From contig NZ_DIHC01000042.1 in NCBI RefSeq assembly GCF_002419965.1, forward strand, positions 85,066-149,065: a stretch of DNA of 64,000 nucleotides, written 5' to 3'. The position numbers and the translations under genes were made by a program. The notes beneath the pieces were generated by a model. That model saw only the letters and a list, made by a program, of their open reading frames with translations. It had not been told where the DNA came from and made no database searches. Origin of the DNA: Pseudomonas sp. UBA5706 (GTDB lineage: Bacteria; Pseudomonadota; Gammaproteobacteria; Pseudomonadales; Pseudomonadaceae). Numbering within the stretch: the first letter of the stretch is position 1; every line of letters starts with the position of its first letter. This document shows positions 33,852 through 43,451 of this stretch, piece after piece.

Positions 33852-34577
33852 ATGATGAAGTTTTTCGCCGCGCTGCTCTGTGTGTTCACAGGCTTCGCCC
33901 ACGCCGAACCTGCACTGCTCACGGATCTGGCCTTGCCTTATCTGGCTGCCGCACCGGCAGACTCCAAAGACAAACCGCTGATCATCTTCCTGCACGGCTA
34001 TGGCAGTAACGAACGCGACCTGTTCAGCATCAAGGACGAGCTGCCGCAGGATTACACCTACCTTTCCGTGCGTGCGCCCGCCGAGGTCGATGGGGGTGGC
34101 TACAAGTGGTTCACCCAGGACACCGATCAAGCCGAGTATGAAGGCGTGACCAGTGATGTGGACAAAAGCACCGACAGCCTCAGGACCTTCATCCAGCAGG
34201 CGACCGAAAAGTACGCCACGCAGCCGGACAAAGTGATTCTGGTGGGCTTCAGTCAGGGCGCGATGATGAGCTATCAGATCGGCCTGCAGTATCCGCAACT
34301 GGTGCGCGGCATTGCGCCGCTGAGCGGCAAGATCCTCGCCGCGCTCAAGGCCCGGCTGAAACCGGATGATCAGCTCAAGCCGCTGAACGTGTTCATCGGC
34401 CATGGGGCGGCGGATAACCGCGTGCCGTTCTCCGGCGCCACCGAAGCGCAGACCCTGCTGGAAAATCTGCTCATCAGCCCCGAATTCCACGCTTATGCGG
34501 GGGCAGGGCATACCATCACGTCGGCGGAAGTAGGGGATTTGAACGCGTGGATTGAGCAGACGCTGGCGGCTCACTGA
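33852..34577 (+). CDS. Exported phospholipase/carboxylesterase-type hydrolase
   Basis: 241 aa with signal peptide MMKFFAALLCVFTGFAHA. Alpha/beta hydrolase: oxyanion region IIFLHGYGSNERD, nucleophile elbow GFSQGAMMS, acid in IGHGAADNRVPF, and His in YAGAGHTIT. It resembles the EstB/YpfH group of small carboxylesterases, here periplasmic. Convergent with the LysR gene. Confidence 0.88.
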   Translation: MMKFFAALLCVFTGFAHAEPALLTDLALPYLAAAPADSKDKPLIIFLHGYGSNERDLFSIKDELPQDYTYLSVRAPAEVDGGGYKWFTQDTDQAEYEGVTSDVDKSTDSLRTFIQQATEKYATQPDKVILVGFSQGAMMSYQIGLQYPQLVRGIAPLSGKILAALKARLKPDDQLKPLNVFIGHGAADNRVPFSGATEAQTLLENLLISPEFHAYAGAGHTITSAEVGDLNAWIEQTLAAH

Positions 34578-34723
34578 CGGTCTTCTGCAGCCGCACGGCC
34601 TGCCAACGGTTTTTCGGACGTCGCCGTCGGTAAGCCGGAAGGCTGCATGACGGGCTGGTCAGCTACGGATGTCGACAAGTCTTGTCGCAAATGCCGACAG
34701 GGTCCCTGTGCCCAACCGATCGA

Positions 34724-35578
34724 TCACAACCCCTGACTCCCCCGAATCAACTCATATGCCCGGCGCGCCAGCGGGTTGACCGTGTTGGGGCGGATCCACA
34801 AGTGATACGTCACGTCCGGCATTCGCGGCAGGCCATCGGCTTCGCCCAGTACACGCATGTCCGGCCCCAGCATTTCCATACTGCGGGCCGTCACGCCCAG
34901 CCCGGCGCGAGTGGCGGCCTTGATGCCGATCAGGTTCGAGGCCAGGTACGCCTGGCGCCAGGCAATGTTCGCCCGCTCCAGCGCCTCGATGGCATAGCGC
35001 CGATAGATGCTTGGCTCGTCCACCAGAATCAGCGGCATCGGCTCGTTTGGCACATGCTGGTACTGCGCCGAACAGATCCACCACACTGGCGAGGTGCGCA
35101 AGGCGAAGCCTTCAAGGCTGGGGTCTTCGCGTGTGGAAATCACCATGTCGACCTTGCCGCGGTGCAGATCATCCATCAGAAACGGGCTGCGACCCACGTC
35201 GATTTCCAGGCGCAGTTTCGGAGCTGATCGGGCGATGTGGCTGAGGATCGGCGGCAGGATGGTGTCGGCGATGTCGTGAGGCGAGCCGATCCGCAGCACC
35301 CCGCTGAGGTTGCTTTCCCTGAGCGAACTGAGCGCATCGTCATTGAGCGAGAGCATTTGCCGGGCATGACGCAAGAGCTGGCGCCCGGCCTCGGTGAGCT
35401 GCTTGTGCCGACCCTGCTTCTGGAACAGGCTGACGCCAATCTGCTGTTCCAGGCGTTGCATGTGTTGGGTCACCGACGACTGCGTGCGCGAAAGCCGGGC
35501 GCCGGCGCCAGCGAAGCTGTGGTGATCGACGACGGCGACGAAGGTGCGCAGCAGTTCGAGGTCGAGCGTGGTGGGCAT
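34724..35578 (-). CDS. LysR-family transcriptional regulator
   Basis: 284 aa. N-terminal helix-turn-helix (LELLRTFVAVVDHHSFAGAGARLSRTQSSVTQHMQRLEQQIGVSLF) and a LysR effector domain (VLRIGSPHDIADTILPPIL ... GLGVTARSMEMLG). It is transcribed away from the 36008-44104 operon across a 429-nt gap, the usual place for a LysR regulator of that operon. Its inducer is unknown. Confidence 0.92.
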   Translation of the reverse strand: MPTTLDLELLRTFVAVVDHHSFAGAGARLSRTQSSVTQHMQRLEQQIGVSLFQKQGRHKQLTEAGRQLLRHARQMLSLNDDALSSLRESNLSGVLRIGSPHDIADTILPPILSHIARSAPKLRLEIDVGRSPFLMDDLHRGKVDMVISTREDPSLEGFALRTSPVWWICSAQYQHVPNEPMPLILVDEPSIYRRYAIEALERANIAWRQAYLASNLIGIKAATRAGLGVTARSMEMLGPDMRVLGEADGLPRMPDVTYHLWIRPNTVNPLARRAYELIRGSQGL

Positions 35579-36007
35579 AGGCTATTACTCGTCAGTCAGG
35601 TCGAAATGCAATCTCTGTAGGAGACGCCGGAGATTACGACGGCAGCGAACGGGGCTGACCCGTTGCAGATGAATCGCTGGCGCCTCGCGTGCGTTCGAGC
35701 GCATGCCTCAACAAACGGGTTCAACCCTCGAAGCGCATCGGCAGCACTCTATTGCATCAGCTGAGCAGGTTAATACATTACGTTGTTTTATATTTTTTGA
35801 AGTCTTTGTTTTCAAATGTGCCAACTTTGATCAATAAAAACGCGCTTATGCCCCCCAGAGCTATCCCCGTAAACCAGAAAGTTATAACCATATTTGATAT
35901 TTGAATTTCCGTTGTCTGTGCCCTCTCCCTAGGATGCGCTTCATTACAAGGCGCTGACGCTACCGACGTTGCAAGCGTCGAGCCGATGATCATTCCAGGG
36001 GAAGTCC
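35579..36007. other. Divergent intergenic region with an AT-rich island
   Basis: It separates LysR from the binding-protein operon and must hold both promoters. Positions about 35770-35910 are markedly AT-rich against the surroundings. On the minus strand they contain a 37-codon frame with one hydrophobic stretch (VITFWFTGIALGGISAFLLI), but without a well-spaced ribosome binding site. I cannot tell whether this is a tiny membrane protein, a curved regulatory region or foreign DNA. Confidence 0.4.
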
Positions 36008-36850
36008 ATGCCGTACACACGCCCGCCCGTTGCCCGTTTTCTGCCTTTACTCATGGGCGCTGCGCTGACCTTGGGTGCCAGCCTCGGCGCCCAGGCCGAT
36101 GCCACGCTGGACAAAATTGCCGAGCGTCACCGCGTGGTGGTCGGCGTGTTGCTGTCAGGTGGGCCGTTCGGTTCCATCGACCCAAGCGATCAAAAACCCA
36201 AGGGCTTGAACGTCGACATGGCCCAAGATATCGGTCGCCAATTGGGGGCCGAGGTCGAACTGGTCCCGGTGCTGCCGGCCAACCGCGTGCAGTTCCTGCA
36301 ACAGGGCAAGGTCGATTTGCTGATCGCCAACATGGAATGGACGGCAGAACGCGGCCAGCAACTGGGTTTCGTGCCCACGCCGTTTTATCGCGTGGGCGGG
36401 ACGGCGGCCGTGCTCAAGGACAGCAAAATCACCCGCTGGGAAGACCTCAAGGGCCAGCCGGTTTGCACTTCGCAAGGCAGCAGCTACGTCAAACCGCTGA
36501 CCGAGTTCGGCGCACAACTCAAGGCGTTCAAGAGTTCTTCCGAATCGCTCCTGGCCTTGCGCGGCAACAACTGCGTCGCCGCCGTGCACGACGCTACGCT
36601 GATCAACCCGCTGATCGCCGACAGCGCCGAATGGAAGGACTACCGCGCAATCACCCCCGAACTCAACCCTGCGCCATCGGTGATCTGGACCCGCCCTGGC
36701 GAGGCCGATACCCAGGCCCGGCTCGACACCATTGTCAAAGGCTGGCACCGCAGCGGCTGGCTGATCGAGGGCGAAAAACGCCACCACATCACCCCGGCCT
36801 CGCCAGCGCTGGTCGAGTTGCACGACCAATTCCAGGCCGGCGGCGCGTAA
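36008..36850 (+). CDS. Amino-acid-type ABC binding protein 1
   Basis: 280 aa with a signal peptide (RFLPLLMGAALTLGASLGAQA). SBP_bac_3 family: RVVVGVLLSGGPFGSIDPSDQKPKGLNVDMAQDIGRQLGAEVELVPVLPANRVQFLQQGKVDLLIANM, DLKGQPVCTSQGSSYVKPL. It is a close paralogue of the next gene. Two cysteines (in VCTSQG and NNCVAAVH) are shared by both. First gene of the operon. Confidence 0.9.
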   Translation: MPYTRPPVARFLPLLMGAALTLGASLGAQADATLDKIAERHRVVVGVLLSGGPFGSIDPSDQKPKGLNVDMAQDIGRQLGAEVELVPVLPANRVQFLQQGKVDLLIANMEWTAERGQQLGFVPTPFYRVGGTAAVLKDSKITRWEDLKGQPVCTSQGSSYVKPLTEFGAQLKAFKSSSESLLALRGNNCVAAVHDATLINPLIADSAEWKDYRAITPELNPAPSVIWTRPGEADTQARLDTIVKGWHRSGWLIEGEKRHHITPASPALVELHDQFQAGGA

Positions 36851-36890
36851 GTCGTTTCTTTCTTTCATGCACCGTACAAGGCAATCGTTC

Positions 36891-37739
36891 ATGAGCAGTT
36901 TTTCCTTTGGCAAGACGCTGTGCGCATTTGGCATTTCCATCGGCATTGCCATGGGCGCGACCCTGGCCCACGCCGACGCCACGCTGGACAAGATTCAGCA
37001 GCGCCACAAGATCAGCATTGGCGTGATTCTCAGCGGCCCGCCGTTCGGCACCATCGACCCCAAGACTGGCGAGCATCTGGGCTACAACGTCGAGCTGGCC
37101 AAAGGCATCGCGCAGAAACTGGGCGTGGACCTTGAGACCGTGTCGGTGCTGGCGCCCAATCGCGTGCAGTTTCTGCAACAGGGCAAGGTCGACATCCTGA
37201 TCGCCAACATGCAGTACACCGACGAGCGCGCCGGCATTCTCGACTACGCGCCGACCCCCTATGAAGAAGTCGGTGGCGCGGCACTGATCCGCAAGGGCGC
37301 GGGCATCGGCACGTGGGAAGACCTCAGGGGCAAGCCGGTGTGCGTCTCCCAGGGCAGCAACTTCATCAAGCCGCTGCAGGAAACCTATGGCGCCGAGATC
37401 AAGGCCTTCCGTAGCCAGTCCGAGTCGCTGCTGTCCCTGCGCGGCAACGGTTGTGTGGCGGCCGTTCACGTCAGCCCGACCATGCACGCGCTGCTCGATG
37501 CCCCCGAATGGGCTGACTACAACATCCCCCTGGCCAGCGAACTGATCCCGTCGAAATCGGTGATCTGGGTGCGCAAGGGCGAGCACGACACCCAGGCGAA
37601 AATCGACGCGATCATTCGCGACTGGCACCGCAGTGGCTGGCTGATCGAAGTCGGCGAGCGCACCGGTATGGCGCCTTCCCAGGCACTGCGTGACCTGCAC
37701 CAGCAGTTCAGCAATGCCGCGCCTCTTGCCGCTCAATAA
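36891..37739 (+). CDS. Amino-acid-type ABC binding protein 2
   Basis: 282 aa from ATG 36891 (AAGG upstream); ATG 36867 is in frame but unsupported. Signal peptide KTLCAFGISIGIAMGATLAHA. Same family and clear tandem paralogue of the preceding gene (shared NRVQFLQQGKVD-LIANM, SQSESLLSLRGNGCVAAVH, DWHRSGWLIE). Two receptors for one permease pair suggest two related ligands. Confidence 0.9.
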   Translation: MSSFSFGKTLCAFGISIGIAMGATLAHADATLDKIQQRHKISIGVILSGPPFGTIDPKTGEHLGYNVELAKGIAQKLGVDLETVSVLAPNRVQFLQQGKVDILIANMQYTDERAGILDYAPTPYEEVGGAALIRKGAGIGTWEDLRGKPVCVSQGSNFIKPLQETYGAEIKAFRSQSESLLSLRGNGCVAAVHVSPTMHALLDAPEWADYNIPLASELIPSKSVIWVRKGEHDTQAKIDAIIRDWHRSGWLIEVGERTGMAPSQALRDLHQQFSNAAPLAAQ

Positions 37740-37751
37740 CGGAGGCTGACA

Positions 37752-39191
37752 ATGAGCAGCGATCTGTTCCAGACATTGCAGCATCTGCTCGGCGCCCATC
37801 ATGTGTTGCCGGGTGATCCGTCCATCGCGCAGCTGACCGACAAGCAGGGCACTTATGTTGGCCAGGCGCTGGCGGTAGCGCGGCCGGCCAATACCGAAGA
37901 AGTCGCGGCGGTCGTAAAGGCCTGTGTCGCACATCGTGCGCCGATCGTGGTACAGGGCGGCAACACTGGATTGATGGGCGCGGCCACCCCGGACGCCAGT
38001 GGACGTTCGGTGCTGCTGATTCTCGATCGCCTGAATCGCGTGCGCGAGGTCGATACCGACAATGACACGCTGACCGTCGAAGCGGGCTGCATCCTGCAGA
38101 ACGTTCAGGATGTTGCCCGTGAGGCAGACCGTTTATTCCCGCTGAGCCTGGGCGCGGAAGGCAGTTGCACCATCGGCGGCAATCTGGGCACCAATGCCGG
38201 AGGCACGGCGGTGCTGCGTTACGGCAATACCCGCGAACTGACCTTGGGTCTGGAGGTGGTCACGGCTGAGGGCGAAATCTGGAACGGCCTGCGCGGGCTG
38301 CGCAAGGACAATACCGGGTACGACCTGCGCGACCTGTACATCGGCAGCGAAGGCACGCTGGGCATTATCACTGCCGCGACCCTGAAGCTGTTCCCGCTGC
38401 CCAAAGCCCGAAGCACGGCATTCCTGGCCTTTGATTCACTGGCTCAGGCGGTGAGTTTCCTGTCCCACGCCCGAGGCGGTTTTGGCGCAAGCCTGACGGC
38501 ATTCGAATTGCTGACCGCCGATTGCCTGGCATTGCTGCGTGAGCAGTTTCCAGAGGGGCCGCAGCCTTTTATCAATGCGCCGCAACCCTGGTTCGCCTTG
38601 CTGGAGCTGTCGGACAATCACAGCGACGCCCATGCGCGCCAGGCATTCGAGGATGTACTGGGCAGCGCTTTCGAAGAAGGTCTGCTGGGAAATGCGCTGA
38701 TCGCCGAGAGCCTGGCCCAGAGCGAGTCACTGTGGTTGCTTCGCGAGAACATGAGCGAGGCGCAGAAGCGTGCCGGGCGCAACATGAAGCACGACATCTC
38801 GATCCCCATCTCACGCATCGTCGAATTCGTCGAACACACCGACGCCTTGCTGCAGCAGCACTTTCCCGGCGTACGCAATTTCACCTTCGGTCATCTGGGC
38901 GACGGCAACCTGCATTACAACGTGGCGCATCCGCTGAATTCGACGGTCGAGGCGCACATGGCCCGTTACGCCGAACTCAGTGAGCTTGTGCATGACAGCG
39001 CCCACGCCTTCGGCGGCTCGATCAGCGCCGAGCATGGCATCGGTCAACGCAAGCGGGCGATGCTGCTGCGCTACAAGAGCCCGGTCGAACTGGACCTCAT
39101 GCGCCGGGTGAAACAGGCGCTTGACCCCCTCGATCTGCTCAACCCAGGCAAGGTCCTGGCCAGTGTCGAAAACCGGAGCACCGCGCCATGA
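37752..39191 (+). CDS. FAD-linked oxidase (GlcD / D-2-hydroxyacid dehydrogenase type)
   Basis: 479 aa. The FAD_binding_4 domain is at about residues 40-180 (APIVVQGGNTGLMGAATPD, SLGAEGSCTIGGNLGTNAGGTAVLRYGNTRE). The C-terminal oxidase domain includes GHLGDGNLHYNV and SISAEHGIGQRKRAML. Members oxidise D-lactate, glycolate or D-2-hydroxyglutarate. Start follows the previous stop by 12 nt with GGAGG; the stop overlaps the aminotransferase start by 4 nt. It probably oxidises a 2-hydroxy acid made from the transported substrate (inference). Confidence 0.9.
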   Translation: MSSDLFQTLQHLLGAHHVLPGDPSIAQLTDKQGTYVGQALAVARPANTEEVAAVVKACVAHRAPIVVQGGNTGLMGAATPDASGRSVLLILDRLNRVREVDTDNDTLTVEAGCILQNVQDVAREADRLFPLSLGAEGSCTIGGNLGTNAGGTAVLRYGNTRELTLGLEVVTAEGEIWNGLRGLRKDNTGYDLRDLYIGSEGTLGIITAATLKLFPLPKARSTAFLAFDSLAQAVSFLSHARGGFGASLTAFELLTADCLALLREQFPEGPQPFINAPQPWFALLELSDNHSDAHARQAFEDVLGSAFEEGLLGNALIAESLAQSESLWLLRENMSEAQKRAGRNMKHDISIPISRIVEFVEHTDALLQQHFPGVRNFTFGHLGDGNLHYNVAHPLNSTVEAHMARYAELSELVHDSAHAFGGSISAEHGIGQRKRAMLLRYKSPVELDLMRRVKQALDPLDLLNPGKVLASVENRSTAP

Positions 39192-40405
39192 GCATTCGTT
39201 TGTCCAAGCGCATCCAGCGCGTTTCCCTGTCCGCCAATGCCGCCGCCAAATCCCAGGCAACGGCTTTGCGTGAAGCCGGTCACGACATTCTTGACCTGAC
39301 CACCGGCGAGCCGGATTTCGATACGCCCGAGCACATCAGGCAGGCGGCCTGCAAAGCCATTGACGGCGGCGCGACCAAGTACACGCCCACGCATGGTGTG
39401 AAGGCCTTGCGCGAGGCGATCCAGCGCAAATTGCAGCGGGAAAATCGTCTCGACTATTCACTGGCGTCGATTGTGGTCGGCAACGGCGCCAAGCAAATCA
39501 TCTTCAATGCCTTCGCGTCGACCCTGGATGAAGGCGACGAGGTGCTGGTGCCGGTGCCTTACTGGCCATCGTTTCCGGACATCGTGCGGATCAACGGCGG
39601 CGAACCGGTGTTCATCGAGTGCGGCCTGGAGCAGGGCTGCAAACTGACGCCGAGCCAACTGGAACACCACATCAACGAGCGCACGCGCTGGCTGATCCTC
39701 AACGGCCCCGGCAACCCCAGCGGCGCGGTGTACAGCGAAGTGGAACTGCTGGCCCTGGCCGAGGTGTTGCGTCGCCACCCGCAGGTGCTGGTGCTGCTGG
39801 ACGAGCTGTACGAACACATTCGCTTCGACGGGCAGCCGCCCCTGAGCCTGCTCAACGTGGCAGCGGATCTGCAGCCGCGCGCCTTGCTGGTGGGCGGCGT
39901 ATCCAAGACCTACGCCATGACCGGCTGGCGCATCGGCTTCGGCGCAGGCCCCAAGGAACTGACCGGCGCGATGGCCGTCATGCAGTCGCAATCGACCTCC
40001 GGCGCCTCATCGGTCGGGCAGGCTGCGGCGCTGGCAGCGTTCGAGGGCGGTCTGGATTTTCTGCCGGAACAGGTGCAGGCCTACCACCAGCGTCGTGACC
40101 TGTTGGTCGCGGCATTGAATAAGGTGGACGGTTTGCAGGTGCTCAAGCCCCAGGGCGGATTCTTTGTCTTCGTGCGCTGCGCGGGTCTGTTGGGACGCCT
40201 GCGTCCCGATGGCCAGCGCCTTACCGATGACGGCGATGTCGTGAATTACCTGTTGGAGCAGGGTGTGGCCGGTGTGGCAGGCAGCGCTTACGGGCTGTCG
40301 CCGTGGTTTCGGCTGTCCATCGCCACCGCCACCAGCAGCGTGATCGAAGCCGGACGCCGCATCGCCGACGCGTGCGCGCGCCTGCGGGTCGAGGCATCGG
40401 CATGA
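39188..40405 (+). CDS. Class I/II PLP-dependent aminotransferase
   Basis: 405 aa, AspC-like. HDILDLTTGEPDFDTPEHIRQAA, KYTPTHGVKALREAI, NGPGNPSGAVYS, VLLDELYEHIRFDG, and the PLP lysine in GGVSKTYAMTGWRIGF. Similar to aspartate/aromatic aminotransferases of the I-gamma group. It overlaps its neighbours at both ends by 4 nt, implying tight coupling with the oxidase and the permeases. Confidence 0.92.
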   Translation: MSIRLSKRIQRVSLSANAAAKSQATALREAGHDILDLTTGEPDFDTPEHIRQAACKAIDGGATKYTPTHGVKALREAIQRKLQRENRLDYSLASIVVGNGAKQIIFNAFASTLDEGDEVLVPVPYWPSFPDIVRINGGEPVFIECGLEQGCKLTPSQLEHHINERTRWLILNGPGNPSGAVYSEVELLALAEVLRRHPQVLVLLDELYEHIRFDGQPPLSLLNVAADLQPRALLVGGVSKTYAMTGWRIGFGAGPKELTGAMAVMQSQSTSGASSVGQAAALAAFEGGLDFLPEQVQAYHQRRDLLVAALNKVDGLQVLKPQGGFFVFVRCAGLLGRLRPDGQRLTDDGDVVNYLLEQGVAGVAGSAYGLSPWFRLSIATATSSVIEAGRRIADACARLRVEASA

Positions 40406-41136
40406 GTCATTGGCTGCAAGGTTTCGTCCAGTGGACCGCGCAGTTCGGTTTGAACTACAGCTTTCTGCTCGATGCTTATCAGCGCGGTTCTATGGTCGAC
40501 GGTGCGCTGACGACCATCCTGCTGTGCCTGTTCACCATCGTCGGCAGTCTGTTGGCCGGTGTCGCGCTGGCGGCGATGCTCACCAGCGGCAAAGCGTATC
40601 TGGCCAAGCCTGCGCGGGTGTTCATCGAAGTCACGCGCAACACGCCGACGCTGGTGCAACTGTATTGCGCGTTTCTGGTGCTGAACATGTTGTTGACCCA
40701 AGCCGTCGGTGCGGCGAACCCGCTGACGCCGTTCGCTTGGGTGGTGATCGTAATCTCGTTGCACAAAGGCGCGTTTCACGCCGAAGCCTTGCGCGCTGGC
40801 ATCGAAGCGGTGCCCGCCGTGACGCTGGAAGCCGCCAGTTCCCTGGCCTTCAGCAGCCGTCAGTTGCTGTGGAATGTGCAATTGCCACTGGCCATGCGCT
40901 TCGCGCTGCCCTCGCTGATCAACAACCTGATCGACCTGGTGAAGATGACCGCGGTTGCCTCGGCGATTGCGGTCGGTGACATCACCTACGCCTCGATCAT
41001 GATCTGGACCCAGAGTGACAACGTGCTGGAACTGATGATCCTGCTGCTGACGTTCTTCGGTCTGCTCAGCTTCGTCGTCAACTGCGTGGGCCGTGCCCTT
41101 GAAGCAAAACTGAGGATGCCCGGTTATGGCCATTGA
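40402..41136 (+). CDS. Amino-acid ABC transporter permease 1
   Basis: 244 aa from ATG 40402, overlapping the aminotransferase stop (ATGA). HisM/GlnP-type: VFIEVTRNTPTLVQLYCAFLVLNMLL, and the EAA loop GAFHAEALRAGIEAVPAVTLEAASSLAFSSRQ. About five transmembrane helices. Forms a heterodimer with the next gene's product. Confidence 0.92.
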   Translation: MSHWLQGFVQWTAQFGLNYSFLLDAYQRGSMVDGALTTILLCLFTIVGSLLAGVALAAMLTSGKAYLAKPARVFIEVTRNTPTLVQLYCAFLVLNMLLTQAVGAANPLTPFAWVVIVISLHKGAFHAEALRAGIEAVPAVTLEAASSLAFSSRQLLWNVQLPLAMRFALPSLINNLIDLVKMTAVASAIAVGDITYASIMIWTQSDNVLELMILLLTFFGLLSFVVNCVGRALEAKLRMPGYGH

Positions 41137-41914
41137 TGCTTGCGCGCGCCTGCCGTTGTCCTGGCCGCGTCGGCACTCGGGCAAGCTGGTGCTGCTGGCT
41201 GTGCTCGCGTTGTTGCTGACAGTTGGCGCGCCGGGCAGCCCGGTGTTCGCCGCGCTGTATGAGTGGTCGCCCGCGTTGGCGGTCGGGTTTGGGCAGAACA
41301 TTCTGATCAGCCTGTTGGCCATTGCGATTGGCTCGTTGCTAGGGCTTTTGATCGGTGCACTGGCGGTCTCGCCGTTATGGATCACCCGCCTGCCGGCGCG
41401 CATCTGGGTGCAGGTGTTTCGCAATGCGCCGTGGTTGGTGCTGATTTACTTCACCACTTACGTTTTCCCGTTCGAGTTGCACATCGGCAAGTCCTGGATC
41501 GCCTTTCCAGACTGGGTGAAAGTCACCATTGGCCTGGCGTTGCCCGCCAGCGCCAACGTCGCCGAGATCTTTCGCGGGGCCATCGGTTCGATCCCCAGCA
41601 CTCAGTGGGAAGCCTCGCGTTCGCTGGCTTTCACGCGCGGGCAAATCTTTCGTTCGATCATCCTGCCGCAGTGCTTCAAACGCATGTTGCCGCCGTGGAT
41701 GAACCTCTACGCGGTCATCACCATGGGCACTGCGCTGGCCTCGCTGGTGGGGGTGCATGACCTGATCGACACTGCGCAGATCGCCAGCAATACGGTCAAC
41801 CGCACCGGTTTTACGGTGCTTATCTACTTCAGCGTGCTGGCGTTGTTCTTCGCCTATTGCTACCCGATTTCCCGACTCACTCAATTGCTGGAGCGACGTT
41901 ATGCCTTCTCCTGA
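41126..41914 (+). CDS. Amino-acid ABC transporter permease 2
   Basis: 262 aa, overlapping the previous gene by 11 nt. The same family motifs are seen: ARIWVQVFRNAPWLVLIYFTTYVFPFEL and the EAA loop NVAEIFRGAIGSIPSTQWEASRSLAFTRGQ. Its stop overlaps the ATPase start by 14 nt. Confidence 0.92.
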   Translation: MAIDACARLPLSWPRRHSGKLVLLAVLALLLTVGAPGSPVFAALYEWSPALAVGFGQNILISLLAIAIGSLLGLLIGALAVSPLWITRLPARIWVQVFRNAPWLVLIYFTTYVFPFELHIGKSWIAFPDWVKVTIGLALPASANVAEIFRGAIGSIPSTQWEASRSLAFTRGQIFRSIILPQCFKRMLPPWMNLYAVITMGTALASLVGVHDLIDTAQIASNTVNRTGFTVLIYFSVLALFFAYCYPISRLTQLLERRYAFS

Positions 41915-42740
41915 AACGCGCGCCGAACAGCCCCTGATCAGCCTGCGCGACCTTCATCTGTCGTTCGGCAGCAACCGCGTGCTCAAGGGCATCGACCTTG
42001 AGGTGCAGCGCGGACAGGCGGTGTCGATCATCGGTCCGTCGGGGTCGGGCAAGTCGACCATCCTGCGTTGCATCACCGGGCTGCTGCAGCCTCAGCGCGG
42101 CAGCATTCGCGTGGGCGAGACCGAGGTGCACAACCTCAACAGCGAGGCTCAGCGCATCGAGTTGCGCAAGCGCGTCGGTTTCGTCTTCCAGCAATACAAC
42201 CTGTTCCCGCATCTGTCGGTGCTGGAAAACCTGGTGATCGCACCGCGCAAGGTGCTGGGGCGCAGCGCGGTGGAGGCTGAAAAAGAAGCCCGGGCCTTGC
42301 TGGCCAAGGTGCGCATGGACCACAAGGCCGACGCCTATCCTGGGCAGTTGTCCGGTGGTCAGCAGCAGCGCGTGGCGATTGCCCGGGCGCTGGCGATGCG
42401 TCCCGAACTGATCCTGTTCGATGAAGTGACCTCGGCCCTGGACCCGGAAACCGTCGGCGAGGTGCTGACGGTGATTCGCGAGCTGACCGAGGAGGGCATG
42501 ACCTGCGTGCTGGTCACCCACGAGATGCGTTTCGCCGAGGACATCAGTGACGTGGTGTATTTCACCGAAAACGGCCTGATCGTCGAGCACGGTAGCGCCG
42601 AGCAGATTTTCCAGCGCCCGACCAGCGAGCGCACCCAGGCATTTCTGCGTCATGCCTTGGGCGATGCCGGGCGCCGCCCCGTGGCCAGTGGCGATCCGTA
42701 TCTGTTGAGCAATATCAGTCGTTACGGCTTGTCGGTTTGA
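41901..42740 (+). CDS. Amino-acid ABC transporter ATPase
   Basis: 279 aa, GlnQ/HisP class. Walker A GPSGSGKST, Q-loop FVFQQYNLFPHLSV, signature LSGGQQQRVAIARAL, Walker B LILFDEVTSALDPE, H-loop VTHEM. A C-terminal extension (RRPVASGDPYLLSNISRYGLSV) goes beyond the usual length. Completes the importer with the two permeases and two binding proteins. Confidence 0.93.
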   Translation: MPSPETRAEQPLISLRDLHLSFGSNRVLKGIDLEVQRGQAVSIIGPSGSGKSTILRCITGLLQPQRGSIRVGETEVHNLNSEAQRIELRKRVGFVFQQYNLFPHLSVLENLVIAPRKVLGRSAVEAEKEARALLAKVRMDHKADAYPGQLSGGQQQRVAIARALAMRPELILFDEVTSALDPETVGEVLTVIRELTEEGMTCVLVTHEMRFAEDISDVVYFTENGLIVEHGSAEQIFQRPTSERTQAFLRHALGDAGRRPVASGDPYLLSNISRYGLSV

Positions 42741-42854
42741 CCCGGTAAAACCGCGTGGCCGGAATGCCGATGTCCTGCCACCGCAAACCCTGCAACGTCA
42801 TTCGTGTGGCCAGGATCGATTGCAAGTCCCGACTGTTTATAAAAGGAGCACCTG

Positions 42855-43451
42855 ATGAGCACCGAACACCGCAGCCAAGTGATTGAAGATTTTCTTCAGC
42901 ACATTCGCATCATCCACCAGCGCGGCGTTGACCGTGATGCGTTGAAAGAGATCGTCAGCCTGCTCGAAGGCCTGGCCGAGCGCCACGATCTGTTCAACTT
43001 CGACGCCTTCCCGGCGCCGGTACCGGGCGAGGGCGATACTGCTTTCCGTTATCGCCTGAACGACGACGGCGAAACGCCGACGCTGTACATGAACTCCCTG
43101 CTACCGGGCAAAAGCACGCTGCCGCATAACCATGAAACGTGGGCGGTGATCGTGGCCGTGCAAGGCCAGGAGATCAATTACGTCTGGGCACGCACCGACG
43201 ATGGCAGCGATCCGGCGTTCGCCAGGCTGGAACTGGAAAAAGAGGTGGTGGTGCAGCCCGGTACCCCGATCAGCTTCCTCGGCGAGGACCTGCACGGGAT
43301 CAAGGTCGACGGCGAAACCCCGACCCTGCATTTCCACCTCTATGGTCGTCCGTTGGAGTCGTTGAACGGTCGCTACGGCGTCAGCGCCGAGGGCAAGGTC
43401 CTCAATTACAACGCCTCGCAAATGGCCCCTTCGATCAGGGCCTACCCATGA
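42855..43451 (+). CDS. Cysteine-dioxygenase-like cupin
   Basis: 198 aa. Cupin fold of the cysteine dioxygenase type I family: LYMNSLLPGKSTLPHNHETWAVIVAVQGQEINYVW supplies two His of the iron site, and PISFLGEDLHGIKVDGETPTLHFHLYGRP supplies the third. CDO-like enzymes oxidise a thiol (cysteine, 3-mercaptopropionate) to a sulfinate. Its place behind an amino-acid importer and before a GST and a rhodanese/C-S lyase supports a thiol substrate. Stop overlaps the GST start by 4 nt. Confidence 0.8.
   Translation: MSTEHRSQVIEDFLQHIRIIHQRGVDRDALKEIVSLLEGLAERHDLFNFDAFPAPVPGEGDTAFRYRLNDDGETPTLYMNSLLPGKSTLPHNHETWAVIVAVQGQEINYVWARTDDGSDPAFARLELEKEVVVQPGTPISFLGEDLHGIKVDGETPTLHFHLYGRPLESLNGRYGVSAEGKVLNYNASQMAPSIRAYP

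Noticed and set aside
33849..34574. A 241-codon minus-strand frame exactly opposite the esterase
   Set aside because: The plus strand has a signal peptide and complete catalytic triad; the mirror frame has neither.
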